In this document: positions 35,554 to 45,900 of the stretch, one piece after another | Layout of the letters: every line of letters starts with the position of its first letter | Position numbering within the stretch: the stretch's first letter is position 1 | From: Flavobacterium sp. | GTDB lineage: Bacteria; Bacteroidota; Bacteroidia; Flavobacteriales; Flavobacteriaceae | Direction of reading: 5' to 3' | Assembly (NCBI RefSeq): GCF_004295795.1 | Contig: NZ_SEBR01000009.1 | Coordinates: 1-64,000, forward strand | DNA: 64,000 nucleotides | Position numbers and translations under genes: made by a program | The notes under the pieces: model-generated | The model's input: the letters and a program-made list of their open reading frames with translations, nothing else | Database searches by the model: none | Told to the model about the DNA's origin: nothing

Positions 35554-36584
35554 AGATTTCAATAGAGCACATTAAAAAAATGGCAATTCATTATGTGGGA
35601 AATAAATCAAGGGGCGAAGGGGTTAAATTCTCACAAGTTGAGACAGACTTTCAAAATGCTGAAACAAGTATTTTGCAGCAGGCTAAAAATGCCTTCAACT
35701 TTGACCAGTTCCATGAGTTCTTTTATACTCATAATATTAGCCTTAATCCATTATACAGTTTTGTAGAAACATTGTTTTCCGATAATGAAAGATTAATTGA
35801 AGTATCTCAAAGCATTGTGAGCCATCTGTATGATCAAAGTACACATGCTAAAGTAAAAAGTGGAGAATTATATGTGCTATATTTCAAGGACTGTCTGGTG
35901 GAAGATGAAATCACTGATGCAATTGGTATTTTTAAATCGGAAAATAAAGATTCTTTTTTAAAAGTAAATCCTTTGCCTGATAGTTTTGAGATTGAGAGTT
36001 TGCAGGGAATAAATATTAACAAACTCGATAAGGGTTGCCTGATTTTCAATACAAATAAAGAAAATGGATATTTGGTGTCAGTGGTAGATAACACAAACAA
36101 AACTAATGAAGCACAATATTGGATAAATGATTTCCTTCATGTACGTCCAAGAAAAGATGGTTTTTACAATACGCAAAATGCGATGTCTCTATGTAAAAAA
36201 TTTATAAGTGAAGAACTCCCTACTAAATTCAATATATCTAAAACGGAACAGGCTAATTATTTGAATAAGTCTGTAGATTTCTTTAAAGAGGAAAAGACTT
36301 TTGAAATTGAAGATTTTTCTAAAAAGGTTATACATGACCCTGAAATTACTGAAAGTTTTAAAAGCTATAAAAACCGTTTTGAAAAAGAACAAGGTTTTGA
36401 GATTGCAGATAATTTTTCGATATCAGAAACTGCCACAAAAAAACAATCGCGAATTTTTAAAAGTGTTCTGAAATTAGATAAAAATTTTCACATCTACATT
36501 CATGGTGACAAAGAATTAATAGAAAAAGGTATTGATGAAGGTGGAAAGAAATTCTATAAGATTTATTATAAGGAAGAAAGTTAG
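35550..36584 (+). CDS. NA37/NdpA-family protein, fourth gene of the ABC-3C operon
   Basis: The 344-residue protein has the NA37 layout: an early FSDNERLIEVSQSIVSHLYD, the central strand YVLYFKDCLVEDEITDAIGI with the following IFKSENKD segment near 105-135, and the late block NDFLHVRPRKDGFYNTQNAM near 190-215. Family members bind nucleic acid or the nucleoid; the role in defence loci is not established. Its ATG overlaps the ATPase stop by four bases, so it belongs to the same operon and is probably a stoichiometric partner. It is only a distant relative of the 9254-10255 protein, judged by eye. Four-gene ABC-3C operons ending in NA37 deserve a check against other genomes. Confidence 0.8.
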   Translation: MKISIEHIKKMAIHYVGNKSRGEGVKFSQVETDFQNAETSILQQAKNAFNFDQFHEFFYTHNISLNPLYSFVETLFSDNERLIEVSQSIVSHLYDQSTHAKVKSGELYVLYFKDCLVEDEITDAIGIFKSENKDSFLKVNPLPDSFEIESLQGININKLDKGCLIFNTNKENGYLVSVVDNTNKTNEAQYWINDFLHVRPRKDGFYNTQNAMSLCKKFISEELPTKFNISKTEQANYLNKSVDFFKEEKTFEIEDFSKKVIHDPEITESFKSYKNRFEKEQGFEIADNFSISETATKKQSRIFKSVLKLDKNFHIYIHGDKELIEKGIDEGGKKFYKIYYKEES

Positions 36585-36699
36585 TATTGAGATCAATTTT
36601 GATTCAAGATTAAATATCATTATAGGTGAAAATGATTGCTAAAAGAAAGATAGAAATATTCTTATTTTTAATATTCAACTAATCAACAAAATTTACACC

Positions 36700-39129
36700 A
36701 TGACTGACGATTACAAAGACGAATATCTTCTGCGATTACAAAAAAGTATAATTTTTAAGACACTTGTCGAAAAGACCAATGATAAAGATAAGGAAGTGCA
36801 AATTTTGGTTGATCATGCCGTTTCATATGCTTTTCAACGTACAAAAACAATTGTTAAACATATGGGGGAATATACCCTGCATGATGGCGACCATTTATTC
36901 CGTGTCCTAAATCTTATGGAGAGATTACTTGGGGTAAACATCATTAAAAATATGTCAGCACCTGAATTAATGCTACTTATTCTTACTGCATTTTTTCATG
37001 ATATTGGAATGGCTCCGGATGAACGGGAGGTAATTGCATGGAAAAAAGTTTGGGACAATTATCCTGAGCTTGACGGAACTGAAGAAACAGTCGCCTATGA
37101 AGCCTTTAAACGATTCTACGATTCAAGACCTGACCAACAAATCATTATTCAACGATTTATCAGTCAGGGCAAGACAAACCAAGCAGAAACAATTAAAGGT
37201 TATTTAATTAGTGAATATATTAGGCAAACCCATGCAAATCGTGCAAGAGACATCATCGCCAAGGATTGGGATGGGAGAATTTTATTCCGTGACTGTGATC
37301 TTACTGTCGAACTAGCTCAATTATGTCTCAGTCATAATGAAGATGCCCTTAAACTTATGGATTTTGACAAAAATTATCTTTGTGCCGCTGAGACCTTCGC
37401 ATGTCTTCCTCTTGTTGGTGTTATTTTGAGACTAGCTGATATTTTGGATTTTGATTCCAAAAGGACTCCCGCCATTCTGTACTCTCATTTGTATGTTAGA
37501 AATCCTGTCTCACTGGCAGAATGGAATAAGCATAGAGCTGTTGAATCTTGGGAAATAAGTCCCGAAATAATCCAGTTTAGCGCGCGTTGTACACACCCTG
37601 CTATCGAAGCATCCATTCACGAATTCTGCAATTGGATTGATCATGAATTGACTCTTTGCAATAATATTGTTACTGCTCTGAACGAGTTTAATTATAAAAG
37701 AGGTAGAGAAATCTCCGTAAAATTTCCCTTCAAAGTTGATCGTGAGAAAATACAGACAAAAAAAGACATTCACAATGAACCACAGTATATTTATCGTGAT
37801 ACTCAATTTAATTTGAGTAAAAGGCAAGTAATCGATTTGCTGATGGGAACGAAATTGTACGGAAACCCGCAAGTTGCATTGCGTGAATTATTACAAAATT
37901 CTATCGATGCCTGCCTTCTTAGAGCGGCGCAGGAAGAAAAATGGGGTAACAATTACGAGCCAGAAATATCAGTAAAATATTATGTGGATGGCGACAGTAC
38001 TGTTCTTGAAGTTACAGACAATGGTACTGGAATGGATCAATATATTATTGACAATTACTATTCAAAAGTAGGTTCATCATTTTACAAATCCACAGACTTT
38101 TACAATCTAAAGTCGGAATCTAATGCTGATTTTACCCCAACCTCACGTTTTGGGATCGGCATCTTGTCATGCTTTATGGTTGCAGATACCCTTATTGTAG
38201 ACACTAAGCGAGTTAAGGCCTCACATTCATATAGTGACGCGCTCAACATTACGGTCGAAGGACAAGAAAGCATTTTTTGGATCAAGAAAGGAACTCGTGA
38301 GACACCTGGTACAACGACCAAATTATTATTGCGTAAAAATAAAAATCCTTGGGACGACCTCTCTGAAACAGAATTTATAAAATCCGTAGAAACTGTCATA
38401 CCGAATCCTCCATTTAGAATCAACATTCATACTACTAGTGCATCTAGTGTTAGGGATGAAAACAGCTTTAAAGAGGTAACTGCGATTACTCTTAAAGACT
38501 ACTCCTGGCGTGAACATGAAAATATAAAATTGATTGAAATTACTTTAGACACCAAGGATAAAGGAATTGTAGGCTCAGTGACTGCAGCTGTGCTGGAACG
38601 CCACGGAATGCCGGTAAGTGAAATTGACCTAAAGTTAAAGCAAGTCATGATTGAAGGCGAGACATATAATCTTGAGAAAAGCATAAAAATAGAAGTCAAT
38701 TCAATCAAAGAGAAAGCAACAACAATAAGTATTGATGAAAATGGTGAAATTGACCAGAGTGATTCAACTAGCGAATACTCCCGTTCTCGCTCCCGACTTT
38801 CTTTACATGGAATCGAAGTCCCTTCTTCTTTGTTTCCTGATTCTTGGTCAATGAAACACAATCAGGTCAAATTGTCTTGGCCGTTTCCTCTTATATTAGT
38901 AATCGATATTTGTGGCACACGTGACCTAGATATGAATTCAGCTCGCACCGAAATAATTATGAGTGAGAAGTGGCTCGACTTTGAGGAAGAATTATCTTTT
39001 CAGGTTTGTGATCAAATTGCCAATTCTGTAAGTGATGAATATTGGACTGAGTTAAAAGCCCTATTTATTACTCAAACAAAAAATGAGACTTTCTTGAGGG
39101 GTCTAAATAAGGTTGAAAAAATTAAATAA
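36700..39129 (+). CDS. HD-domain phosphohydrolase fused to an Hsp90-type ATPase
   Basis: The 809-residue protein has an HD domain in the first ~350 residues: LHDGDHLFRVLN near 61-72, the paired FFHDIGM near 98 and a later Asp in LADILDFDS. From about 375 it has a GHKL (Hsp90/MutL-type) ATPase, with RELLQNSID near 396, DNGTGM near 441 and SRFGIGILSCFM near 481, followed by a middle domain. HD domains hydrolyse nucleotides or phosphate esters; the GHKL part probably gates activity through ATP-driven dimerisation. Proteins of this build occur in defence islands. It follows the NA37 gene by 115 bases in the same direction and may belong to the same unit or be a separate system. Confidence 0.8.
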   Translation: MTDDYKDEYLLRLQKSIIFKTLVEKTNDKDKEVQILVDHAVSYAFQRTKTIVKHMGEYTLHDGDHLFRVLNLMERLLGVNIIKNMSAPELMLLILTAFFHDIGMAPDEREVIAWKKVWDNYPELDGTEETVAYEAFKRFYDSRPDQQIIIQRFISQGKTNQAETIKGYLISEYIRQTHANRARDIIAKDWDGRILFRDCDLTVELAQLCLSHNEDALKLMDFDKNYLCAAETFACLPLVGVILRLADILDFDSKRTPAILYSHLYVRNPVSLAEWNKHRAVESWEISPEIIQFSARCTHPAIEASIHEFCNWIDHELTLCNNIVTALNEFNYKRGREISVKFPFKVDREKIQTKKDIHNEPQYIYRDTQFNLSKRQVIDLLMGTKLYGNPQVALRELLQNSIDACLLRAAQEEKWGNNYEPEISVKYYVDGDSTVLEVTDNGTGMDQYIIDNYYSKVGSSFYKSTDFYNLKSESNADFTPTSRFGIGILSCFMVADTLIVDTKRVKASHSYSDALNITVEGQESIFWIKKGTRETPGTTTKLLLRKNKNPWDDLSETEFIKSVETVIPNPPFRINIHTTSASSVRDENSFKEVTAITLKDYSWREHENIKLIEITLDTKDKGIVGSVTAAVLERHGMPVSEIDLKLKQVMIEGETYNLEKSIKIEVNSIKEKATTISIDENGEIDQSDSTSEYSRSRSRLSLHGIEVPSSLFPDSWSMKHNQVKLSWPFPLILVIDICGTRDLDMNSARTEIIMSEKWLDFEEELSFQVCDQIANSVSDEYWTELKALFITQTKNETFLRGLNKVEKIK

Positions 39130-39217
39130 GTGTAGCCTTTTAATTTAAAATGCTAAAAACATGAAATGACCAATACAAAAGCAATTATATCGGTCAATTA
39201 CACGGTTTAAAAAATTA

Positions 39218-41866
39218 TCAGTTTAACTGCACACGTAGTTTTTTCACTTTCGCATTAATAGCATCAAACCTTTGGATTTCTTCTTGTAAGCCTTCAATTG
39301 TTGGCTTGATGAATTGGTATTTGTCACTGTGCGAGTGTCCCTCCATGTATCTGCAACATTGATAAAAACTATCAACAACTTCTTCACGGATGGTATCGTC
39401 AAACTTGATACGCGCCAAACTGTCAACACTTACACGCTCCTCGAAACGTTGAACAACACCATTAAATAGATTAAAGACAACCATCGCTTCGTAGCTTGTT
39501 CTTAAAGCTGCAAAACCATTTTTAAGGTTTTGCTCGCGATCCGCTGGTTGAGCAGCCTTTGCCACAATCAATTGAGCCTGTGCCTTGCCGGAGGTTTTAT
39601 ATTCTTTCTCGTACGATGGCGTATTTTTGAGCCAAATTTTGCCCGGCGTTTTTCCGTCCTCATTTTCAATCCAGTGGCAATCATGTTCTACACTTTGTTC
39701 ATTAGCATGGGAGATAAGAGCCGCCACAAAAGCAAGATCATGCGTGAAGACAGCAACTTGTTTGCCTTGTGCAATTTCCGTGACGCGGAAAGCAATTTCA
39801 CTCTTGCGGTAATCATCTAGAGATGTCACAGGATCATCAAACACAAGCCCCCTATTGATTTCAGACATTTGCATTTCTGCGAGGAAATCCGCAATAGCTA
39901 TAACTTTCTGTTCACCTTCGCTCAAAACCGCATTCGGGTTTCTCCCTTTCAATCGTAGTTGGCGGTATGACTTTCCAGCCTGCCCCGTGTGGCTAATTTC
40001 GATACCAAAATTACCGTTAAGCTTCTGACATTCGCTATTGAAGGTATCGACATACTTTTGATTAAAATACTTGTTCGATAGGGTCTTTTCCGTTTCAGTG
40101 ATTTTTCTTTTAGCAAAATCGGCTTTTCTTGCTTTTTTGACCCACACTAAAGTTTTTACAAAGTTCTCCAGCGTTTCAAAATGAGCATTGAACTTTTCTT
40201 TGTGTTCGAGCAATGTTTTTGCTGCAAAAAGCTTAGCAAGCTCTGTTTTTTCCGTTCCATCTTCAAGTGTTTTTATACCCTTATCGATTTTATCCGTCAA
40301 AATACCATGTACCACAACAGAGGTTTGCACCGATGAAAGATCAGACGCTTTCTTTGATATTATATTGGTAATTATCTGTTCCGAGAACTTTTTATGCTCG
40401 CCCAAAGCTTTTTTGAGGGTATCCAATTCCGCAGGATGGTTACTTAAAAGCCAAGTTGACAGGACATTATCATCAGGGAGCAAATCAAAAGAAAATTTCT
40501 CGTATTTTTCTTTTAATTTACCCAAATCTGTAGCAGCAGTAGCCGCTTCTTGTTCCGCCACGCTTTTGATAAACTGAAAGCAATTTGCAATCAGGTCTTG
40601 CGCATCGTCGGATAGTGGCTGGTGACATAGGAGGCAGTTGTCATCATCTTCAGGATAGGCATTAGGGTCTTCTTTTTGCTTTTTGGCAAATGCGTCTGCC
40701 GCAACGATAAGTCCTTTCCATTCAACTGTACCAATGCCTTCGATCTTATCGGTCTTGAAGTTCTCAATACCTTCTGCCTTCGCGGTCGCTTCTTTTGCGA
40801 CAACGTCGGCAATCTTATCGTTTATTGCTTTTAAACTTTCAGGCGTAAAATATGCGTTCAAGAGATCAATAGCCTGTTTGTTTTCTCCAAGCAGCCTCTT
40901 TATGGTTTGAAGGTTGGTTATTTCTTTGTCTTTGCCTGTCGAGGCCAGCAAAAGTTCATCATAAGATTTTTGTAACGCTGCTTTCTGCACCGTATCTTCT
41001 TCCGAGTAAGGCACATACTTTTTAAGGTCATCTGTTTTCGTGTTTGCTGATAAACCTTCAACGAAAGTTTTAATCTCGGAATCGCCTTCAAACCAAAGCC
41101 CGTATTGATTAAGCGGAGATTTGCTGGCAACATCCGCAGCGAGCCTTTGTTCAAGCTGAATAATCGCATCCGTGTAATCTGCGAAAAAACTCAATCCCGC
41201 TGGACGAAACTCAAATTCGTTTTTATTCTCCAAATGCTTTACAACACTCTTACCATCAAAAACAGCGAATTGAGCAAACTCTGGCGCTTCCTGATTGGCT
41301 GGGTATTCCAAAGGAATATCCGTACTCGCAGAAGAAAAAGTCAATTCTGCCTTGATGTCTTTATGTCCGTGATCGATATGGACATTTGATAAAATTTCTT
41401 CGGGAGATTTTGAATAGAAAATCCTTTTGAGTAGGCGGATATAACCTGATTTACCAGACCCGTTTGCACCGTAAATGATGGTCAGGAATTTTGAAAACTC
41501 AATAACCTGTCCTTCAATCAAGGCATTTACACCTTCAACTTTTTTAAGTTCTTTTAAAATAAGATCTGTTTTGTAATCAGATAGATCGCCTGCGGTGTAA
41601 TTAATTTCAATCAGCGTTCTTGTGGACTTGTTGATAAGGTCGAGCTCTTCAAGGAGAAATTTATAAGCGGTTTCAATCACGTCGTCGTTGACTTCGTGGC
41701 CGTCCAAAATTTGGGCACCAAGATACTTTGCCCAGTATGGGAGCGCGTCGGCAAAACGCTTAACTTCACTTTCTAAATTCTCTACTGTTTCTTGTATTTT
41801 GCTCTTCTCGTAGTTGTTCCTCATATTCTTCCATTGTGTTTGTATTGCATCATCAAGTATCTTCAT
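39218..41866 (-). CDS. RloC/PrrC-like ATPase with zinc hook, putative anticodon nuclease
   Basis: The 882-residue protein has a split ABC-type ATPase: Walker A YGANGSGKS at 132-140, a long coiled-coil region (about 260-620) with a Cys-x-x-Cys zinc-hook motif DDNCLLCHQPLSD near 410, then signature LSEGEQKVIAI near 655, Walker B LVFDDPVTSLDD near 680 and H-loop VFTHDLAF near 710. The C-terminal part carries RTSYEAMV near 787 (Arg-x3-Glu) and EGHSHSD near 845. Arg-x3-Glu followed by a His is the triad form of PrrC/RloC tRNA anticodon nucleases, though the spacing to His is larger than in PrrC. RloC couples DNA-damage sensing to tRNA cleavage during phage attack. The nuclease call is inference; the ATPase call is firm. 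Confidence 0.78.
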   Translation of the reverse strand: MKILDDAIQTQWKNMRNNYEKSKIQETVENLESEVKRFADALPYWAKYLGAQILDGHEVNDDVIETAYKFLLEELDLINKSTRTLIEINYTAGDLSDYKTDLILKELKKVEGVNALIEGQVIEFSKFLTIIYGANGSGKSGYIRLLKRIFYSKSPEEILSNVHIDHGHKDIKAELTFSSASTDIPLEYPANQEAPEFAQFAVFDGKSVVKHLENKNEFEFRPAGLSFFADYTDAIIQLEQRLAADVASKSPLNQYGLWFEGDSEIKTFVEGLSANTKTDDLKKYVPYSEEDTVQKAALQKSYDELLLASTGKDKEITNLQTIKRLLGENKQAIDLLNAYFTPESLKAINDKIADVVAKEATAKAEGIENFKTDKIEGIGTVEWKGLIVAADAFAKKQKEDPNAYPEDDDNCLLCHQPLSDDAQDLIANCFQFIKSVAEQEAATAATDLGKLKEKYEKFSFDLLPDDNVLSTWLLSNHPAELDTLKKALGEHKKFSEQIITNIISKKASDLSSVQTSVVVHGILTDKIDKGIKTLEDGTEKTELAKLFAAKTLLEHKEKFNAHFETLENFVKTLVWVKKARKADFAKRKITETEKTLSNKYFNQKYVDTFNSECQKLNGNFGIEISHTGQAGKSYRQLRLKGRNPNAVLSEGEQKVIAIADFLAEMQMSEINRGLVFDDPVTSLDDYRKSEIAFRVTEIAQGKQVAVFTHDLAFVAALISHANEQSVEHDCHWIENEDGKTPGKIWLKNTPSYEKEYKTSGKAQAQLIVAKAAQPADREQNLKNGFAALRTSYEAMVVFNLFNGVVQRFEERVSVDSLARIKFDDTIREEVVDSFYQCCRYMEGHSHSDKYQFIKPTIEGLQEEIQRFDAINAKVKKLRVQLN

Positions 41867-41976
41867 ATTCCCGCCACAATAAGAAAGAGCATCGACAATA
41901 AGTTATTTACAAATTTAACATTTTAACATGTATAATTATTATAATATTATTAAAATTTTGAGTTTATTACTTTATA

Positions 41977-42768
41977 TTATTTCAAGTAATCAAATGAAAA
42001 ACCGCCGTAGTACTTCAGCATAAGCTTATTCATTGCAAGCTTCATTTTTTCCTTCTCTTCACCTTCCTGCATACCGTCGTATTCTCTTGCGTAATCACTG
42101 AATAACTTCTGCGTAAAATCTCTTTTAGGGTTCAATAGTCCCGCAGCAACATCGTATAACTCATAATCCTTATAATTGCCAATAATGCCTCTTTTTGATT
42201 TTAGATATTGATAGGTTTGGTCGCTGGAAAAATTATAGGTATCGCGCAAACCATTGACGATCTGAGTAAGATATTGAGGGCTTGGCTTTGTGTAAACCTT
42301 TATTATTGCTTCGTCAGTTAAAGTCAAAACTGGAATGTCATCTACTTGGCCTAAATATAAAACCATGCCATACCAGGAAGGGTGTTTGAACACTGTGCTA
42401 CCTTCTGAAATCGCTTCGTCGATATTAATTTCTTCTATTGGATTGCCTCCTGTTTCCCAGCGTGCCACGTGATTAAATTGCTCTTTTGTAATCAGGTACA
42501 GTTTTGCGAGTGTTTTCGTCTGCGCGCTCGGCTCACGATCAATAAATGCAACGCCGCCGTTTTGCCACTGAGTCGAACTTCGTGCAAAAACCAATTCATG
42601 CTGCAATTCAAATAATTGTTCTTTTTGTGGTAAGCTTGTATCATTACAAGGTTCACAAGCTTTTGTGCTACCTGACGAATTGCCGCCTTGGATATAATGT
42701 ATAAATCTGCCACTGGATAGATTCGAGCCGTAAACTGCATACCAAACCAAGTTATTTTCGCTTTCCAT
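41977..42768 (-). CDS. Gamma-glutamylcyclotransferase-fold protein
   Basis: The 263-residue protein opens with VWYAVYGSNLSSGRFIHYIQ. YGSNL is the hallmark phosphate/gamma-glutamyl-binding loop of the GGCT (AIG2-like) fold. A large insert follows (about 30-130), with ARSSTQWQNGGVAFIDREPS, WETGGNPIEE and KHPSWYGMVLYLG, and the C-terminal half is helical. Family enzymes release 5-oxoproline or act on modified amines. It is 110 bases upstream of the RloC-like gene in the same orientation and may be its partner, for instance to process a modified substrate or regulate the nuclease. I found no direct sequence clue to the substrate. Confidence 0.72.
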   Translation of the reverse strand: MESENNLVWYAVYGSNLSSGRFIHYIQGGNSSGSTKACEPCNDTSLPQKEQLFELQHELVFARSSTQWQNGGVAFIDREPSAQTKTLAKLYLITKEQFNHVARWETGGNPIEEINIDEAISEGSTVFKHPSWYGMVLYLGQVDDIPVLTLTDEAIIKVYTKPSPQYLTQIVNGLRDTYNFSSDQTYQYLKSKRGIIGNYKDYELYDVAAGLLNPKRDFTQKLFSDYAREYDGMQEGEEKEKMKLAMNKLMLKYYGGFSFDYLK

Positions 42769-42932
42769 TTGTTATTTGTTTATTTTGTAGCTGTCAATGG
42801 CGATAACTTGATTTAAAAGATCTTTAAATTTACGAATTAAATGTTAAATTAGCATCCTATCATGCTCGCTATTAAATATTTGTGAATTTTATAGCCAGAT
42901 AGATAAACAAAACCATAATCTTGTTGAGTTTA

Positions 42933-45900
42933 ATGCTAATAGATGAACAAAATTATACCCGTTTAATTACATTCATTGACACCGAAATTGAACCAAACAA
43001 AGGTAAGATCCTTGATATAGGTGCAATTAAAGGAAACGGTAGTCAATTCCATAAAGCATCTTTAGGAGATTTTATCCAATTCCTTCAAGGTGATGATTAT
43101 GTGTGCGGGCATAACATTTTAAATCACGATATAAAATATATAGGTAAAGCAATTTACGATGTTGGTATTAACCCTCAAAACATAATTGATACTCTATACC
43201 TATCTCCCTTACTATTTCCCACAAAGCCTTACCATGCGTTATTAAAAGATGATAAACTTCAGACTGAAGACACAAACAACCCATTAAACGATTCTATTAA
43301 GGCACGAGATTTATTCTATAGTGAGGTTGACGCTTTTTGGCAAATTGATGAAACACTTAAAGAAATTTTTTATCTCCTTTTAAATCGTACAAGAGAGTTT
43401 GAAACTTTTTTTCGGTTTGTAAATTACCGGAGCATGAATCCTGATACAGAAGCTCTGGTTAGATTAAAGTTTTGTAACGAAATTTGTGAAGATGCAAATC
43501 TAACCGAAATAATAGCTGAACATCCTATTGAGTTGGCCTATTGCCTGGCATTAATTAATTCATTTATAACCCATAAAACGGCTCACTCCATTACACCCCC
43601 ATGGGTTCTAAAGAACTTCCCTAAGGTAGAGCGCATAATGCTATGGTTACGAAGTAAACCTTGTATAACCGGTTGTAATTACTGTAATAATGCCCTTGAC
43701 ATATACAAAGGATTAAAAAAATTCTTTGGTTTCGATTCATACCGGACTTATGGTGGCGAACCGCTTCAGGAAAAAGCTGTAAAGGCAGCGGTGAATAATA
43801 AGTCGGTTTTGGCTGTTTTTCCAACAGGTGGTGGAAAATCAATTACATTTCAGGTTCCGGCTCTGATGAGTGCTGAAAATTCAAAAGGGTTGACCATCGT
43901 AATTTCCCCCCTTCAGTCGCTAATGAAAGACCAGGTTGACAACCTCGAAAAGAATGGTATAACTGAAGCTGTTACCATTAATGGACTATTAGATCCTATT
44001 GAAAGAGCCAAGTCGTTCGAAAGGATTGAAGATGGTTCTGCATCTATTCTGTATATTTCTCCTGAATCATTGCGCTCAAAGACTATCGAGAGGCTAATTT
44101 TAGGCAGGAAAATAACCCGTTTTGTAATTGATGAAGCACACTGTTTTTCATCATGGGGGCAAGATTTCAGGGTCGACTATCTATACATCGGGGATTTTAT
44201 AAAACTAATTCAGGAAAAGAAAAACCTAGAGGATGGTATACCGGTATCGTGCTTTACCGCAACGGCCAAACAGAAAGTAATTGAGGACATACGGGATTAT
44301 TTTAGCGAAAAATTAGCGCTGGATCTTGAAGTTTTTACTTCAAAAGCATCAAGGACTAATCTTCAATACAAGGTTTTTGAAAAGCAAAATGAAGAAGAAA
44401 AATATTTAACAGCCAGGGATTTAATCGAAGAGAAAAACTGTCCAACGATTATCTATGTGTCCCGAACGAGAAAGGCTTATCTGCTTGCTGAAAGGTTAGC
44501 AAATGATGGTTTTAATGCAAAACCATACCATGGAAAAATGGATAAGCAGGAGAAAACCAAAAACCAAGATGCCTTTTTAAATGGTGAAACACAAATTATG
44601 GTAGCTACTTCCGCATTTGGTATGGGAGTAGACAAAAAAGATGTAGGCTTGGTTATTCATTATGAAATCTCAGATTCACTTGAAAACTATGTGCAGGAAG
44701 CAGGACGCGCAGGCAGGGATGAAAATATCTCAGCTGATTGTTTTGTACTTTTTAATGAAGAAGATCTCAGTAAGCACTTTATTCTGCTGAACCAGACCAA
44801 ACTTTCCATAAAAGAAATCCAGCAAGTATGGAAAGCGATAAAAGATATTACAAAATTCCGTTCTAAAGTATCTAATTCAGCATTAGAGATTGCCCGCAAA
44901 GCGGGTTGGGATGATAATGTGGTAGAAATAGAAACGCGCGTAACTACCGCAATTGCTGCTCTTGAAGATGCCGGATATCTTAAACGTGGACAGAATATGC
45001 CCAGGGTGTTTGCTAATAGTATTTTATCTAAAACTGCCCAAGATGCCATTGATAAAATAAACACTTCTGAAAAATTTGAAGAAAAACAAAAAGAGCACGG
45101 CGTACGTATTATAAAGAAACTGTTTTCAAGTAAAAGTAGAAAGCAGACCACCAATGAAACCGCCGAATCAAGGGTAGATTATATTAGTGATCATTTAGGT
45201 ATTGTAAAAGAAGAGGTCATTAATGTGATAAACTTGCTGCGTAAGGAGAATATCCTGGCTGATGTAAAGGACTTGACCGCATTTATAAAGAAAGCAGAAA
45301 ATAAAAACCGCTCCCTTTCCATTTTAGAGACATACAGTAAAATTGAAAACTTTTTACTTCCGGTTTTCAAAGAAGAAGAAAGTATCTTTCATTTGAAAGA
45401 ATTGAACGAAGAGGCTGAAAAAAATGGGTGTGATGGTGTAAATACCAATAGGCTGAAAACAGTAATTAACTTTTGGTCTATTAAAAACTGGATTAAGAGG
45501 AAAAACTTAGAACATTCTAAAAATCACATTACTTTATACTGCCTTCAAAGTAAAGAGCAGCTAAAAGATAAGCTTGAAAAGCGCCATGAGCTTGCAACAT
45601 TTATCGTTGAATTCTTTTATGATAAAACCATCATTGAAACTATAAAAGATCAGGAAGATAAAGATGATATTTTGGTGGAGTTTTCGGTACATGAACTAAA
45701 GGCTGCTTATGATAATAGCTTTAGCCTTTTCAAAAAAGAAATAAGCATTGATGATATTGAAGATACGCTGTTCTATCTTTCACGAATTGAGGCAATAAAG
45801 ATTGAAGGCGGTTTTCTTGTCGTGTATAACCGCTTAACCATTGAGCGAACTGAACAAAATAATAAAAAGCAGTACACTAAAGACGATTATCAAAAGCTCA

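Noticed and set aside
39218..41866. Rad50/SbcC housekeeping repair protein
   Set aside because: The zinc hook fits, but there is no Mre11/SbcD partner and the C-terminal Arg-x3-Glu and His region is of the PrrC/RloC type.
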